Below the pieces are notes generated by a model. That model was not told the origin of the DNA and did not search any database. It saw only the letters and a program-made list of their open reading frames with translations. The translations under genes were made by a program, and so were the position numbers. This document shows positions 30,611 through 40,578 of a DNA stretch of 64,000 bases, in pieces. Source of the DNA: Blastocladiella emersonii ATCC 22665 (lineage: Eukaryota > Blastocladiomycota > Blastocladiomycetes > Blastocladiales > Blastocladiaceae); NCBI GenBank assembly GCA_025594325.1, contig JANHCV010000005.1, forward strand, positions 709,501 through 773,500, given 5' to 3'. Position 1 is the stretch's first letter, and each line of letters opens with the position of its first letter.

Positions 30611-31228
30611 TTAAAAATCATTGAGAGACAGAGCGGCAGCAAACTCCGCTCGGATCGTCTCCGATTCCTCGCGAGTCGGCGTGGCGGGGAGCGTAAACGA
30701 CTCGCGGCTGATCGCTTCCACCTCGCCATTGGTGGTCTCGAACTTGGCCTCGAGCCCACAGACGTTGAGGTGACAGGCGAGCATCTTGCAGCCGAGGTCG
30801 AACAGGAGCTCGATGTCGAGGTAGTGCGAGGCGTTGACGAGGTCCGCAATGGACGCGTGCGGCAGCTCCGCGAAGAAGTCGATCTCCCACGGCGAGACGG
30901 GCGCTGAGCAGCAGCACGGCAACGCCGCCTCGGTGGCCCCCTTTTTGCCCTTGGCCATGTTCTGGTTCGCGTTGCCGAGGCGGTGCTCGATCCACTTGAT
31001 GACGAGGTTGAGCGTGGTCTCGGACACCATGGGCAGCGGGATCGGGTCCTCGCTCTCGTCCTTGTCGTCCGTGAGAATGTTCTTGATCCGCACCGACTGT
31101 TCAGCGATCGAGCGCGTGGTGGTGACGTCGGTCCCGTCCATGGTGCGGAGCTTGACCGTCTTGTCACCAGCGCTACCAGCGCTACCAGCGCTACCAGCGC
31201 CGCTGGAGCCCACGTTGGCGTTGCCCAA
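30611..31228 (-). CDS. SKP1: Divergent SKP1-like protein
   Basis: Open frame of 205 codons. SKP1 features run in order: KLRTMDGTDV (first strand), SIAEQSVRIKNIL, DPIPLPMVSETTLNLVIKWI (BTB/POZ core), then WEIDFFAEL, LVNASHYLDIELLFDLGCKML and a C-terminal acidic helix. These correspond to the SKP1 blocks of model fungi and animals, but a Lys/Gly/Cys insertion separates the halves and the F-box-binding C-terminus is weak. The frame has no ATG at its 5' end: the first codon before the (AGS) repeat is TTG and the first ATG (31139-31141) falls inside the first strand. An upstream exon is likely, with AG acceptors near 31,250. It may be the partner of the F-box-like family at 10-16 kb, but that is inference. 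Confidence 0.65.
   Translation of the reverse strand: MGNANVGSSGAGSAGSAGSAGDKTVKLRTMDGTDVTTTRSIAEQSVRIKNILTDDKDESEDPIPLPMVSETTLNLVIKWIEHRLGNANQNMAKGKKGATEAALPCCCSAPVSPWEIDFFAELPHASIADLVNASHYLDIELLFDLGCKMLACHLNVCGLEAKFETTNGEVEAISRESFTLPATPTREESETIRAEFAAALSLNDF
31166..31203 (+). repeat. 9-bp tandem repeat in the SKP1-like gene
   Basis: About four copies of CGCTACCAG (plus strand), which encode repeated Ala-Gly-Ser on the minus strand at the N-terminus of the SKP1-like protein. Confidence 0.8.
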
Positions 31229-31851
31229 GTCCGTGGCGGGATGCGACTACCAAGCGAGGTATCGGGGGACGGGGACGGGGACGAGTGATCAGTTTGGTAC
31301 GCCGCGGCCCAGTTCAGGTCAATCCAGTGGGGATTATCAGGACCGCAATCGAGCAGTCAATAAACAACAAGAGCAGCAACGAGACGCCATGGGAGAGCGC
31401 GCGACCGCTGCTTCGAGTGATCCGTGCCCGCTCCGTCCTTGGACCATCTCTGCCTTCGCCCTCGGGAAGGCACGGGCGCCCGAAGCAGCACGGTCCTGCG
31501 ACGATCGCATGCGTATACTCGCAGCAGTCCCACGGGTGCTCCGTAGTTTCCCTCACCTCCGGCCGCATGTGCGCGAGTGCGCGCCCCACGGAGGGGACAA
31601 GCCGCTCGCCCGCCTATGTTGCCAAGGCGAACAGCTCCAAAATTCATGCGATACCATAGTGCAGCTTGTTACGAGTCGCCCAAGCACAAGTTCGTGCACC
31701 GTACTTGTCGACGTTGGGGGGAAGAAGGCCCTCCAAACGAGCGGCGGCGGCGCGTCGTGTTTCATGTCGCCGTGCGTGACTGGCCGCACGGCGCTTCCGT
31801 TCGGCTTCCCAGCTGCACGGACGGTAACGAAATCAAGCCATCGTACATTTC
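31229..31851. other. Upstream region of the SKP1-like gene
   Basis: 623 bp between the SKP1-like gene and the downstream end of the NYN-like pseudogene. It may hold a missing first exon of the SKP1-like gene (GT and TAG pairs occur near 31,250-31,290), but none can be proved. Confidence 0.3.
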
Positions 31852-33045
31852 TCACATCCCATGCCGGCGGCACCACAGCATGCGGAACCACGCGTCGATC
31901 ATCATGACCTCGCCGTCCCACTGGGTGGCCAGCAGCACCTGGCCGCCGTTGTTGGCACTCATGATATGCACCAAGTTCTCCATGCCCGCGGCGAGGTTCT
32001 TGGTGACGACCAGCGCGACGGGCGGCGGCCGAGGAAATTCCAGCGCTGCGGCGGCGGCGGCGTCGGACGGCAGAGGAGCGCCTGGCAGCAGCCCGCCGAA
32101 ACCACCGCTCGCGAGCGAGGCCGACAGGACATCCCACGCGACCTCGTAGTCGAGCCGCTCCAGCGCCGACTTGGAAGTGAAGCTCAGAGGCGCGTACTGC
32201 ACGGGGTCCTGGTGCGGCTCCTGCTCGTCCGAGGACAGCAGCGGGCGGATTTCGCGCATCGTTGCCACGAGACCCCCAAGCCCGTTGGACCGCGCCGGGC
32301 ACCAGTAGTCGACGGCGGGGTCCAGAACGTGCACGCCGACGTGGTGGCGGCCGACGCGGGAACGTGCTCGAGCTTGTAGTCGCGCCGGGTCGTGAAAATC
32401 GTCACGTCGTAGCACCACCACGCGCCGGGCGGCGGCGGGGCCAGGAGCACGTCGGCGAGAAGCTTGGTCCACATGGACGCGACGACAAAGACGGGGATAA
32501 CGGTCGGGACGGTGAGATCCTTGGGCAGGCCGTTGAAGAGAGTCAAGACGTGCGTGCGAAGCGGGAGGGACTCCGGGAAGGCGTTGGCCGAGTCAGCAGC
32601 GGGCTTGGTCATGACCAAGATCAGGGGAGTTGGGTCGTGATCGCACGCGTCACTACAGCGGGCGCGAGGTGGCAGGGCAGCGGGTCGGGGTGTCAGCCAG
32701 CAGCGCGCAGAAAGTGACCGGTCGGAGCTGCGTACACGGCGGCCAGAAATACACGAGCATGTCCTCGTCCTGAGCAGCGACGGCGGCGGCGAAGGCGGCA
32801 GCAGCGCCTTGGTGTCTCGGACATTCTCCAAGTCGAAGCTGCCCGTTCATCCCCGCCACGTGCAGGCGCACATGGTCGGCAAGGTCGCGTCGATGGGCGC
32901 AGACAAACTCCTCGGCACCCTGGGGTTCATTTTCCGGGTGTGTGAAGTGCGACAGCGGCGGGCGTCCCGGCGCAGGCACGGGCGCGGGCGGCGGTGACGA
33001 CGACGAGGACCCGGGGCCCGGGTCGAGCGAGGGTTGATCCGACAT
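31852..33045 (-). pseudogene. NYN-like paralogue with a frameshift
   Basis: From the ATG at 33043-33045 the minus strand encodes a Ser/Pro-rich start, then an 85-bp phase-2 intron (32653-32737, GTGTAC...CTGTAG). The frame continues through WTKLLADVLL and YDVTIFTTRRDYKLEHV, then is lost near 32,358. The following HHVGVHVLDPAVDYW is in another frame with no possible intron between. The C-terminal part (VALVVTKNLAAGMENLVHIM) parallels RLLVLVSGDGSFAVMENLVH in the neighbour at 33425-35278. It is therefore a decayed or diverging tandem copy. In this copy the SGDGSF acidic residues typical of the nuclease-like site are replaced by TKNLAA. Confidence 0.55.
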
Positions 33046-33424
33046 ATGTTTGCAGCGAGTCCAGGTCGACAATGTGTTGATTCGTTGCAGCTTTCGTATC
33101 GCGTCGAGAGCACAGATGTGCGCAAGGCGCTAGGCAAGGCGCTCGCGTTCGAAACGCGACCGACCCCGACGCAACGCTGGATCACCTAACGCCAGACCCC
33201 TCAAGCTGGGAGCCGCTTCGGCTATGCCTGCTCGCCCAAAGCCGCATACTGCCACCGCCGCCTTGCTCTCCCTCTCGCGAAAGGTCAAGATGACGATGAC
33301 GATGCTGATGTGACGTGATCGTGAGCGGGGACATGTTCCTCTTCCAGTATTCATACAAAGCGGCCTCTTTCGATATCACACCACGACGGTCTTCCGTTTC
33401 GATGGCCGCCCCCGTCTCGGCCGC

Positions 33425-35278
33425 TTACTCGGTCGTCTGAGCGAGCTGCGACTGCGAGCCGGCCTGCAGCTCCTCGGCCGCCTCGCCCGTGCCCGCGTCC
33501 ACCACGTCGACAATCACGTCCGCGTCGTCAGTGGGGCCGGTGGCCACGCCCTCAGCCTGCGCCGCGTCGGCGGCCGCCGAGGTGGACCTGCTGTCGCGCG
33601 GCATGCACATATCCGCCCACGCGACACCGACCACCGCCGCTGGCGTCGTGCGGACGCGGAGAGCCCAGCACCCGCCGCCCGTGGCAGCGGCAGCGGCAGC
33701 AGCAACCGTGCCCGGTGCAGCGCCGACCAGGCCGAGCTTGCGGTGCACCAGGTTCTCCATGACTGCGAACGACCCGTCGCCCGACACGAGCACGAGGAGG
33801 CGCGGGTACGGCCGCGCGCACAGCCGCTTGCGCTCCTTCTCAAGGTACTCGACCGACTTGTAGTCCGCGGACTCTTTGAGATCGTGCACGAGATCGTGAA
33901 CCACGACGTAGTCGGGTTCTGCGTCGAGTACATCGCCCCACTACGTGTATGCGCGCGGCGAAGTATCCGTGAGTGAGGGGAGAGCTGAGAGGCCAGTGAG
34001 CAGCAAGCGGGCGCGAGGCGGACGTACCTTGCCCCTGCTATCTTGGAGCATGAAGATGTGGACCTTGACGCCGGGGCGGTCGAATTTGTCGAGCTGCTCC
34101 TTGGTCGCCATGACGTTGTCGCCGTCCCAGGCGAACACAATCGAGGCGGTCCCCATCTGCAGCTGCGGCTGTGGCTGCACCGGCGTCGCGGCCAGCCTGC
34201 AGAACAGCTTGAGGAGCTGGATCAGGGCGCGCAGCATGCGCCGGCCAAGCATCACAACGCGGTTGGCAGCGAGGACGTGCAGCAGATCGCTGGCGTCGAC
34301 CTGGAACCGCTGATGCAGCGCGTCACGGACCTGCTGGTTGTGCGTCGATGTCGCGCCCGCCGCGAGCTGCGCCGCGTGCCGCTCCATGTCGCGCTGCCGC
34401 GCCACGTTCACGTACACCTGGAACGTGGCATAGTCGTCAGCCGCCACCTCGAGTCCCGCCGCGTGCAGGAGGAGGCAGGTGCGCGCGAGTTCGACCAGGA
34501 ACGCGAACGTGGCGGTCGTCGGCGGCTCCGGCATGGGCGGGTCCGCGCCGTGCTCGCGCTTCGCCCCAGCGACGGTCAGCACGTTGGGGTTGAGCAGGCG
34601 CCGGATCGCGTTCAGCATCACCGGCACGTCGGCCTCCTCCCACCCCTTTCCGGGCGTGCGGTTTCCAGGCGCCGTGGACAGCAGGCGCAGCACTGCGACG
34701 ATCTCGGGCAAGGCGTGGCCCGCGAGCGCAGCGACGTACGCGTCGGCTTCCGCGGCGACCGTGCGCGCGTCAGCCATGGCGAGCGCGATGCTCAGGGCAG
34801 GGCCAGTGCACGGCGCGACCGTCCCCTTGTCCTGGGACGGGTCGAGGTACACGAGCCGATACTGGACTGTCGCGTACCTGAGCAGCTGGCACCTGTGCAT
34901 CCGGGCGTCAAGCGGCAGCGCGCCATTGGCGCTGAACGTGTCCCACGCCTGGTCGAGTGCTTGCCGGATCTCGCCGCGGTCCACGCGCCCCGTGCGCACG
35001 AGCTGGGTCGCCGAGTCGTACGCGGGCTGCAGGAACCCAGCCGTCAGCTTGGGCACCCCGTCTCTTGGCGCAGGCATCTCGGCCGTGTTCTTGGCGGCGC
35101 GCAGCAGGACGAGCCCGGGCACCGAGAAGTCGCGCGCGGCATGCGCGTCGGCTGTCGGCACGGGGTACGCGCCGGGCACGAGCTGGTGGCGGATGGCGGG
35201 GATGGTGGGGACCGCGGGGACCGCGACGGGTAGGGCCGCCGTCTCAATGAGCGGCTGATTCGACGCCTGCGCCGGCAC
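33425..35278 (-). CDS. NYN/PIN-like nuclease-type protein
   Basis: Exons 35278-34028 and 33940-33425 flank an 87-bp phase-0 intron (GTACGT...ACGTAG), giving about 588 residues. The 5' end is uncertain: the frame starts at GTG, the first internal ATG is at MPAPRDG, and an upstream exon is likely. Residues 1-385 are helical with no recognised domain. The C-terminal part has NYN-like features in order: IVFAWDGDNVMA (Asp for metal), KVHIFMLQD, DYVVVHDLVHDLKESADYK (the buried acidic D/K-x-A-D motif) and LLVLVSGDGSFAVMENLV (the SGD.SF motif). Such domains are often RNases. Catalysis here is unproved. A second, damaged copy lies immediately downstream. Confidence 0.55.
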
Positions 35279-35736
35279 CTGGGACTGCGGGTAGGTCGGC
35301 TACACTCGGCGGTCGCGCCGTCAGCACCGGTCATCAGGGTCCAAATCACAGCCGGGCGGCGCGGGCCATACGCCGTCCATGGCCGGTTGATCTGTTCGTT
35401 GCCCAGATTTACGTTGCAGAGGACCAAGTCGGCCCGTGTGTGAAGCGGCGAGCGATGGCAGCGAGAGGAGGGGAGATCGCGGGGGTGGCCGGGCGGAGCG
35501 GAGCGGAGCCAAGTGATCAACGCGAAACGCGAAACGCGAAACGCGAAACGCGACGCGACGTGCAGCAGCGCGGCCCAAAAATAACCCGCGTGTGGCGCAG
35601 CGCGATCAGCGCGCACAACGACGCGCATCCGCCACGCTCGCTCAGGGAGTCGCGTGCGGTACCGGTCTCACCTCACCGTCTCGCCGCGGGTGCGGAATGC
35701 AGCCGCGTCCCGAGTCCGGTTCGGCTGCACGGTGGC
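35279..35736. other. Intergenic with a heptanucleotide array
   Basis: It holds the CGCGAAA array (listed separately) and may include a missing first exon of the NYN-like gene (ATG candidates on the minus strand near 35,390). Confidence 0.35.
35521..35548. repeat. Four tandem copies of CGCGAAA
   Basis: Four perfect 7-bp units followed by CGCGACGCGACG. They lie about 240 bp upstream of the NYN-like gene's first visible codon. Palindrome-like CGCG and TTTCGCG cores recall E2F/MBF-type sites, but no function is shown. Confidence 0.7.
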
Positions 35737-35787
35737 GTGAAAGCGCACGCTGTCCTCGGAGTTGACGCCGCCGCCATGGTGGTCTAG
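35737..35787 (+). pseudogene. 3' remnant of four-helix membrane protein B
   Basis: The last 24 bases of the gene at 25617-26168 (GACGCCGCCGCCATGGTGGT plus CTAG) recur exactly at 35764-35787, preceded by a weaker match (GGCGTGAAAGCGCACGCT against GGCGTGAAGGCGCAGGCT). Nothing of the membrane helices remains upstream, so only the tail of the duplicated gene survives here. Confidence 0.75.
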
Positions 35788-35998
35788 TGTCGTGCCTTAC
35801 CATTGCCATGGGCGCGATCCGCCATGCCGCATACCCAGTAGCTTGGCCGCTTCTTTGAGTCCACCGTGCGAGAGTTCGGTTGATGCAATACATTCATTCA
35901 ATCCGTGCTTGATCTACGAGTCCACTCCTCGTCTACGCTCCTCACCACCTGATTTGAGCGAGACCCGCATGATGAGAAGGAGAAGAACCAACACTGTA

Positions 35999-37440
35999 TC
36001 ACAACACTCCCGTGCTCACCGCGAGATACCGCGCAAACGCCTCGCGCACCTCCTTCGTCTCTGGCCCTCGGTCCGCGAGCGCCCACGCGAGCCGCGCCAT
36101 GGATTCAGCGCCGAGATCCTCGAGCCCGTACGCGTCGCGCGCCGTGTACTCGACGGCCCACCGCGGCCGCGGTGCCGTGAGGTTGAGGAAGAACTGCGTG
36201 TAGTCGAGGAGCGGGCCACCGCTGCGGTCGTACTCGACGCGGCGCACCGCCGAGTAGTAGTTGGGGACGACCGACGGGGCGACGAGGGCTACGCTGAGGT
36301 TCGCCGATTTCGGGGAAGGGAATGTAAGCGCCGAGTGTACCGCGCGCGCGTACTCGGACCGCGGAAGGTGCTGCCGCGTCATCTCGGTCACCGCAACCCC
36401 GCCGTTGGTCTCCTCGGTCGCGGACAGCAGGACAAAGTGATCGACGTTCACGTGCCCGAACACCTGCCCCGCGACCGCGTCGTCGAACTCGCGCACTATC
36501 TGCGCGTACCGCGCGAGACACTGCAGGGGCCACGCGTACCGCGCGGGCGGGACGTGGCCGGCAACGAGGACGCGGTCGCCGCTCGCCCGCGCGTCCTTGA
36601 GGACCGACTCGAGCCAAGCGAGATGCCGCGCGCCGACCGACCCGGGAACACAGTCCATCGCGGCGGGGTTCGACGCGTACCACAGGATCGTGTTGAGCGA
36701 GACCCCGACGACGCCGCGCGCGAGCGGGACCGCGTACCCGCCGAACTGCGCGAACCGCGCGCGCTCGGCGGGCGGGATGAAGGCTCGCCACGCGCCGTGG
36801 GCGACGGCAGCGAACAGTGGGTCGTGCTCCGTTGCGCTGTTGTGCGGGTACACGTCGTTGTTGCCGAGCGCCATGAGCACGGGGACGCCCGGCCACGTGG
36901 CGGCGAGCGCGTCGGCGACGGTCGTCAGCAGCGCGAGGTTCTCGGCCCACGGTTTCGCCAGGTTCGCGTCGTGCCGCGCGCTGTCGCCCGTCACCACGAT
37001 AAAGTCGGCGGGGCCCTGCGACTGCGCGAACGCGAGCGCCGACGAGAGCAGCGACGGCGGCGTGTCGCATAGCGTCAGCGGGGCGCCGAGCGGGGTACTC
37101 CGCGGGTCCGTCGCGGTCGTCGAGTTGGCGACGCGGTGGCACGACGCGGACGGCGGCGCGCCGGGCGTGTAGTGCGGGTCTACTCACGCTCACGCGTCAG
37201 GTCGACCACGTCTGCCGCTCAGCACGCAAGGGTACCAAGGTGAATGTCGGTGAGGTGCCAGAACCGGCCGGTCTCGGTGCCCTCGGCGCGCGGCTGGCGC
37301 GAGTACGGCCTGGCGGGGCCGGTTCCCAGCATGACGCGTTGCGCCTCACCCTGACCGCGCGGTCCGGCGGGGACAACGACGGCGACCGCGGATGCCGTCC
37401 ATTGCAGCAAGAGAAGCGCGAGGAGGGCGCAGAGTTTCAT
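35999..37440 (-). CDS. PPN1: PPN1-type endopolyphosphatase (calcineurin-like phosphoesterase)
   Basis: Exons 37440-37236 and 37179-35999 with a 56-bp phase-1 intron (GTACCC...GAGTAG) give 461 residues. Splicing creates HLTDIHLDPHYTPG, the first metal-binding motif. The remaining calcineurin-like motifs follow: DFIVVTGDSARHD, ALGNNDVYPHN, VLVAGHVPP and VFGHVNVDHF. The GNNDVYPHN and DPHYTPG signatures point to endopolyphosphatase, which cleaves polyphosphate in the vacuole. A signal peptide or anchor (MKLCALLALLLLQWTASAVA) begins the protein. Its start lies 65 bp downstream of the DPH1 stop on the same strand. A decayed second copy of its 3' end is at 26.3-26.6 kb. Confidence 0.88.
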
Positions 37441-37505
37441 GGCACAGACTAGGGGTTGTATAGTATGGAAGAGAGCACGAGCACACGCGAGCGAGCGAGG
37501 ACCCG

Positions 37506-39097
37506 TCAGCACCCGCACGCGCCGGTTCCTGCCGGCTTGCAGCACGCTGTTGCTGGCGCTGCTCCCTCGCCCGCCGCCGCCGCCTTGGCCTTCTTGGGCC
37601 CACGCCCAGGAATCGGCCGCTTCGCGCCGCCCGCGGGCTTGACGCGGCGGCGGTGCCAGTTGACGCCCCACGGACCCGACGCGTCCTCGCGGGCGTAGTA
37701 GTCCATGGGGTAAACGTCGCGCCACTCGGACTCGCCGAGGACGACGGCGGCCTCGTATGGCGAGAGGAGCGGGGTAGCGAAGAAGCGGCCCCAGTCGATG
37801 GAGAGTCGCGGGCACGCGACCTGGACCCAGGCGCCGACGTCCGCGAACTCGGCGAGGCGGGCGGGGAAGATCTCGCTCATGCATACGACGACGACGGGGA
37901 TGCCGCGCTGGGCGAGCGCGTTGCGGACCCAGCCGAGCACGTCCGGGCTGCCCTGGCGGCCGAGCGTGCCCAGGATCAGGCCCCACTTCTTGGCAGCGCG
38001 CGCCGCGTCCATGGCGTCGATGCGCGCGCGGCGCATGTCGGCGTGGTCGTACCGCTCGCGCGTCAGCTGCGACGCGTACGGGTCGTACCGGTACGCGGGC
38101 AGGTCCGGGTTGTGGATCAGGATCGACTCGAGGTGGAACTTGCCGTCGCCCAGGTACACGACCGCGTCGATCGAGTCGTCGAGCCGCGGGGAGGTGCACC
38201 CGAGGATCTCGCCGGGACTCAGCGGCTTGGTCTGCGGCACCATCACGTCGTAGTGCGCCGCGAGCTCCTGCTTAGCGACGTGCAGGCTGCCGACGAACTG
38301 GATCGTCGCCACGAGCGCGAGCCGCGAGCCCAGCTCGAGGTTGTGCTTGACAATGTCGACGAAATGCGACACGTCGAACTGGATGTCGACAAACACGTAC
38401 AGCGTCTTGATGGTGGTCACGTCGACGGGGACTACGGCGGGGGATTGGGTCAGCAATCGGCCGTCACTTCAAGAGAACCAGGCAGATACGCACTCAAGCA
38501 CGAGTGGCCGTAATGCACCATGAAATCGCACCCGAGCGCGCGCGCCGTGAAGTCGTCGACGCAGCACGCGCCGTAGGTCACGTCGCCCATGATGACGGTA
38601 TCGACGCCCGTGAACTGCTCGAGAATGTCGGACAGAATACACGCAAACATCTGGAGACCCTCGGGCAGCTGCAGGGCGACGCGCTTGGCGCCGCACTCGG
38701 TGATCTGGTGCACCGTCTTGTGGATCTCAAAGTTGTAGTTGGCCGGCAGCGTCGCAATCGCCGCGTTGAGCAGCGGGTTGTGCAGGATCTCGTCCGGAAT
38801 CGCCCCGCGCTTCACCTTGCCCGCTGCGCCGCCGGAGGTGCCCGTGCCGAGCTGCACCAGCGCGCCCGCGTCCTCGATCGACGCCTGCGAGCCCGAGTTC
38901 GCGGCGGCGGCGGCGGTGGCGTCCTCCGAGGGGGTGCCGCCGGCCGACTTGACGACGGCATCCACCTTGCGCGAGCTGCCGACGAAGCGCTTGCGCGCGA
39001 CCTTGGCTGGCGCCGCCGCGGCGGTCGTCGTCTCGGGAGCCGCGGCCGGTGGCGTCGGCGTCGACGTTGCAGTTACATTCGAGGGTGGCGATGACAT
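37506..39097 (-). CDS. DPH1: Diphthamide synthase subunit DPH1
   Basis: Exons 39097-38494 and 38431-37506 with a 62-bp phase-1 intron (GTGCGT...CCGTAG) give 509 residues. Splicing joins HYGHSCL to IPVD, the conserved DPH1 sequence. Three cysteines that should ligate the 4Fe-4S cluster are present: in [17 protein letters not shown] and [13 protein letters not shown]. The N-terminal 110 residues are a variable Ala/Ser-rich tail. DPH1 with DPH2 starts diphthamide formation on elongation factor 2 by adding a 3-amino-3-carboxypropyl group to histidine. The Cys-rich end ([13 protein letters not shown]) is unusual. Confidence 0.93.
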
Positions 39098-39297
39098 GGT
39101 TGCTTCGTTGCGGTATGGGTCTAGGGGAGTAGAGGTGGTCAAGGTGTGCCTACGCCCCTTCGCAGCATCGGCCACCGCCGCAACGTGACGTGTTGTTGGG
39201 CGGGCTCGGCTGACTGGCCGCCAATCTAACCGCGCGTTGACCGACGCGCCTCCCCGGTCCCTGCCCTCAACAACGACAACACGTAACGCTATACACC

Positions 39298-39750
39298 ATG
39301 ATCGCTTCCGCTCTCCGCAACGCTGCGCGCCGGTCGGCCACGGGCGTCCGCCGCTACACGTCGGGCAAGGTCGCCGAGGTGACGGGCGAGGCGTTCGCCA
39401 AGACCATCACGTCGTCGAAGGTGCCCGTGCTCGTCGACTTTTACGCCACGTACGGTCCCTCCCTGACTGGTTACCTGCCTGAAATCTCACGCGAACTCTC
39501 GCGCGCGTGTAGGTGGTGCGGCCCGTGCCGCATGCTGGCGCCGGCGCTCGCGACCGTGGCCGAGCAGAACGCGGCGACGCTGGCCGTGGTCAAGGTGGAC
39601 ACGGACGAGGCCATGGAGGTGGCCGTCAAGTACGGCATCTCGGCGCTGCCGACCGTGGTGCTGTTCAAGAACGGCCACGAGGTGGACCGCTTCATGGGCG
39701 TGCGCAACGCCGAGGCCGTGCAGGCGTTCGTCGACCAGCACAAGGAGTAA
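39298..39750 (+). CDS. TRX: Mitochondrial thioredoxin
   Basis: Exons 39298-39449 and 39513-39750 with a 63-bp phase-2 intron (GTACGG...GTGTAG) give 129 residues. The intron is a multiple of three without stops, so unspliced reading would insert 21 residues inside the active site. Splicing restores [15 protein letters not shown], with the redox pair Cys53 and Cys56. [19 protein letters not shown] (cis-Pro) and the terminal helix follow. The N-terminal 22 residues (Arg-rich, no acid) look like a mitochondrial targeting peptide. It reduces protein disulfides with electrons from thioredoxin reductase. Confidence 0.92.
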   Translation: MIASALRNAARRSATGVRRYTSGKVAEVTGEAFAKTITSSKVPVLVDFYATYGPSLTGYLPEISRELSRACRWCGPCRMLAPALATVAEQNAATLAVVKVDTDEAMEVAVKYGISALPTVVLFKNGHEVDRFMGVRNAEAVQAFVDQHKE

Positions 39751-39925
39751 GTTCACGATACACATGCTTTGGGCATTCGCCCGCGTCGTGGAGCACCGAG
39801 TCGCGACGAGAGAGAGCGAGAGCTAGCGAGCGAGGTATGGACAGGACGATCGTGATAACAAATGGACAACAGGCGAGAGAGAATGAGGGGGCGGGTGGGG
39901 TAGTGTTGCAGGCGGGAACGACCGC

Positions 39926-40235
39926 TTACTGCTCCTGCTGCTGCTCGAGCTGGCGGCGCTTGTGCTCGCGCACCAGAGCCAGGGCCTTCTCGAGCTCCAC
40001 CTCCTGGCGCTGCTGCACGCCGTACAGCCAGTAGCCGAACGCGCCGAAGATGGTCGCCGCACCAGCGTGGCCAGCGGCGCCTACACACGTTGGTGGTGAG
40101 CGTCCTGGACCGGAAACCGCGGCGATCCGGCACCGACGTACCCGACAGCGGGTGCCGGCGCTCAATGGCGTTGGCAAAGGCGCGGGCGGTCAGACCGAAC
40201 GCGGCCCAGCCGGTCACACTCGTGAACAGGGTCAT
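39926..40235 (-). CDS. Small single-helix protein, probably mitochondrial inner membrane
   Basis: Exons 40235-40142 and 40080-39926 with a 61-bp phase-1 intron (GTACGT...GTGTAG) give 82 residues. An N-terminal amphipathic segment (FTSVTGWAAFGLTARAFANA) precedes a hydrophobic helix (GAATIFGAFGYWLYGVQ) and a charged coiled-coil tail (RQEVELEKALALVREHKRRQ). The layout resembles small subunits of complex I or ATP synthase. I do not recognise which. Confidence 0.6.
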
Positions 40236-40578
40236 GGTTTCTCAAATTGGGCGTGGGGTGATGGTGCTGGGTGGTCGCGCAACGAGCGGGGATCGCGGCT
40301 GCTGCGTCGTCGGTGATTCGTGGACCGGTGGAAGTGGGCTCCGCGGGCAGACTGCGCAAAGTCGCAGGTCGGGTCGATACGTTGCAGATGGTGGCTCCGT
40401 CGTGCGTCGTCGCTTCGGTCGCTGGCCCGCTCAAAGCGACGGTGCAGCGAGCGGGGCGATGCAAAGCCGGCGAGTGGCGTGCGGTCACGCGGGCGGGGCC
40501 GATGATGGGTGTGGCAGGTCGATCGCTCGCGTTTTGTGAGACGCGTCGCGCCTCGCTTCGCTGCCTCTCCCCTTGACC
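40236..40578. promoter_or_regulatory. Divergent promoter
   Basis: 343 bp between divergent starts at 40235 (minus) and 40579 (plus), with GACGCGTC at 40540-40547, about 32 bp before the plus-strand ATG. Confidence 0.4.

Noticed and set aside
35521-35548. CGCGAAA array considered as a CRISPR-like array
   Set aside because: The units are only 7 bp with no spacers; this is a simple tandem repeat in a eukaryotic sequence.
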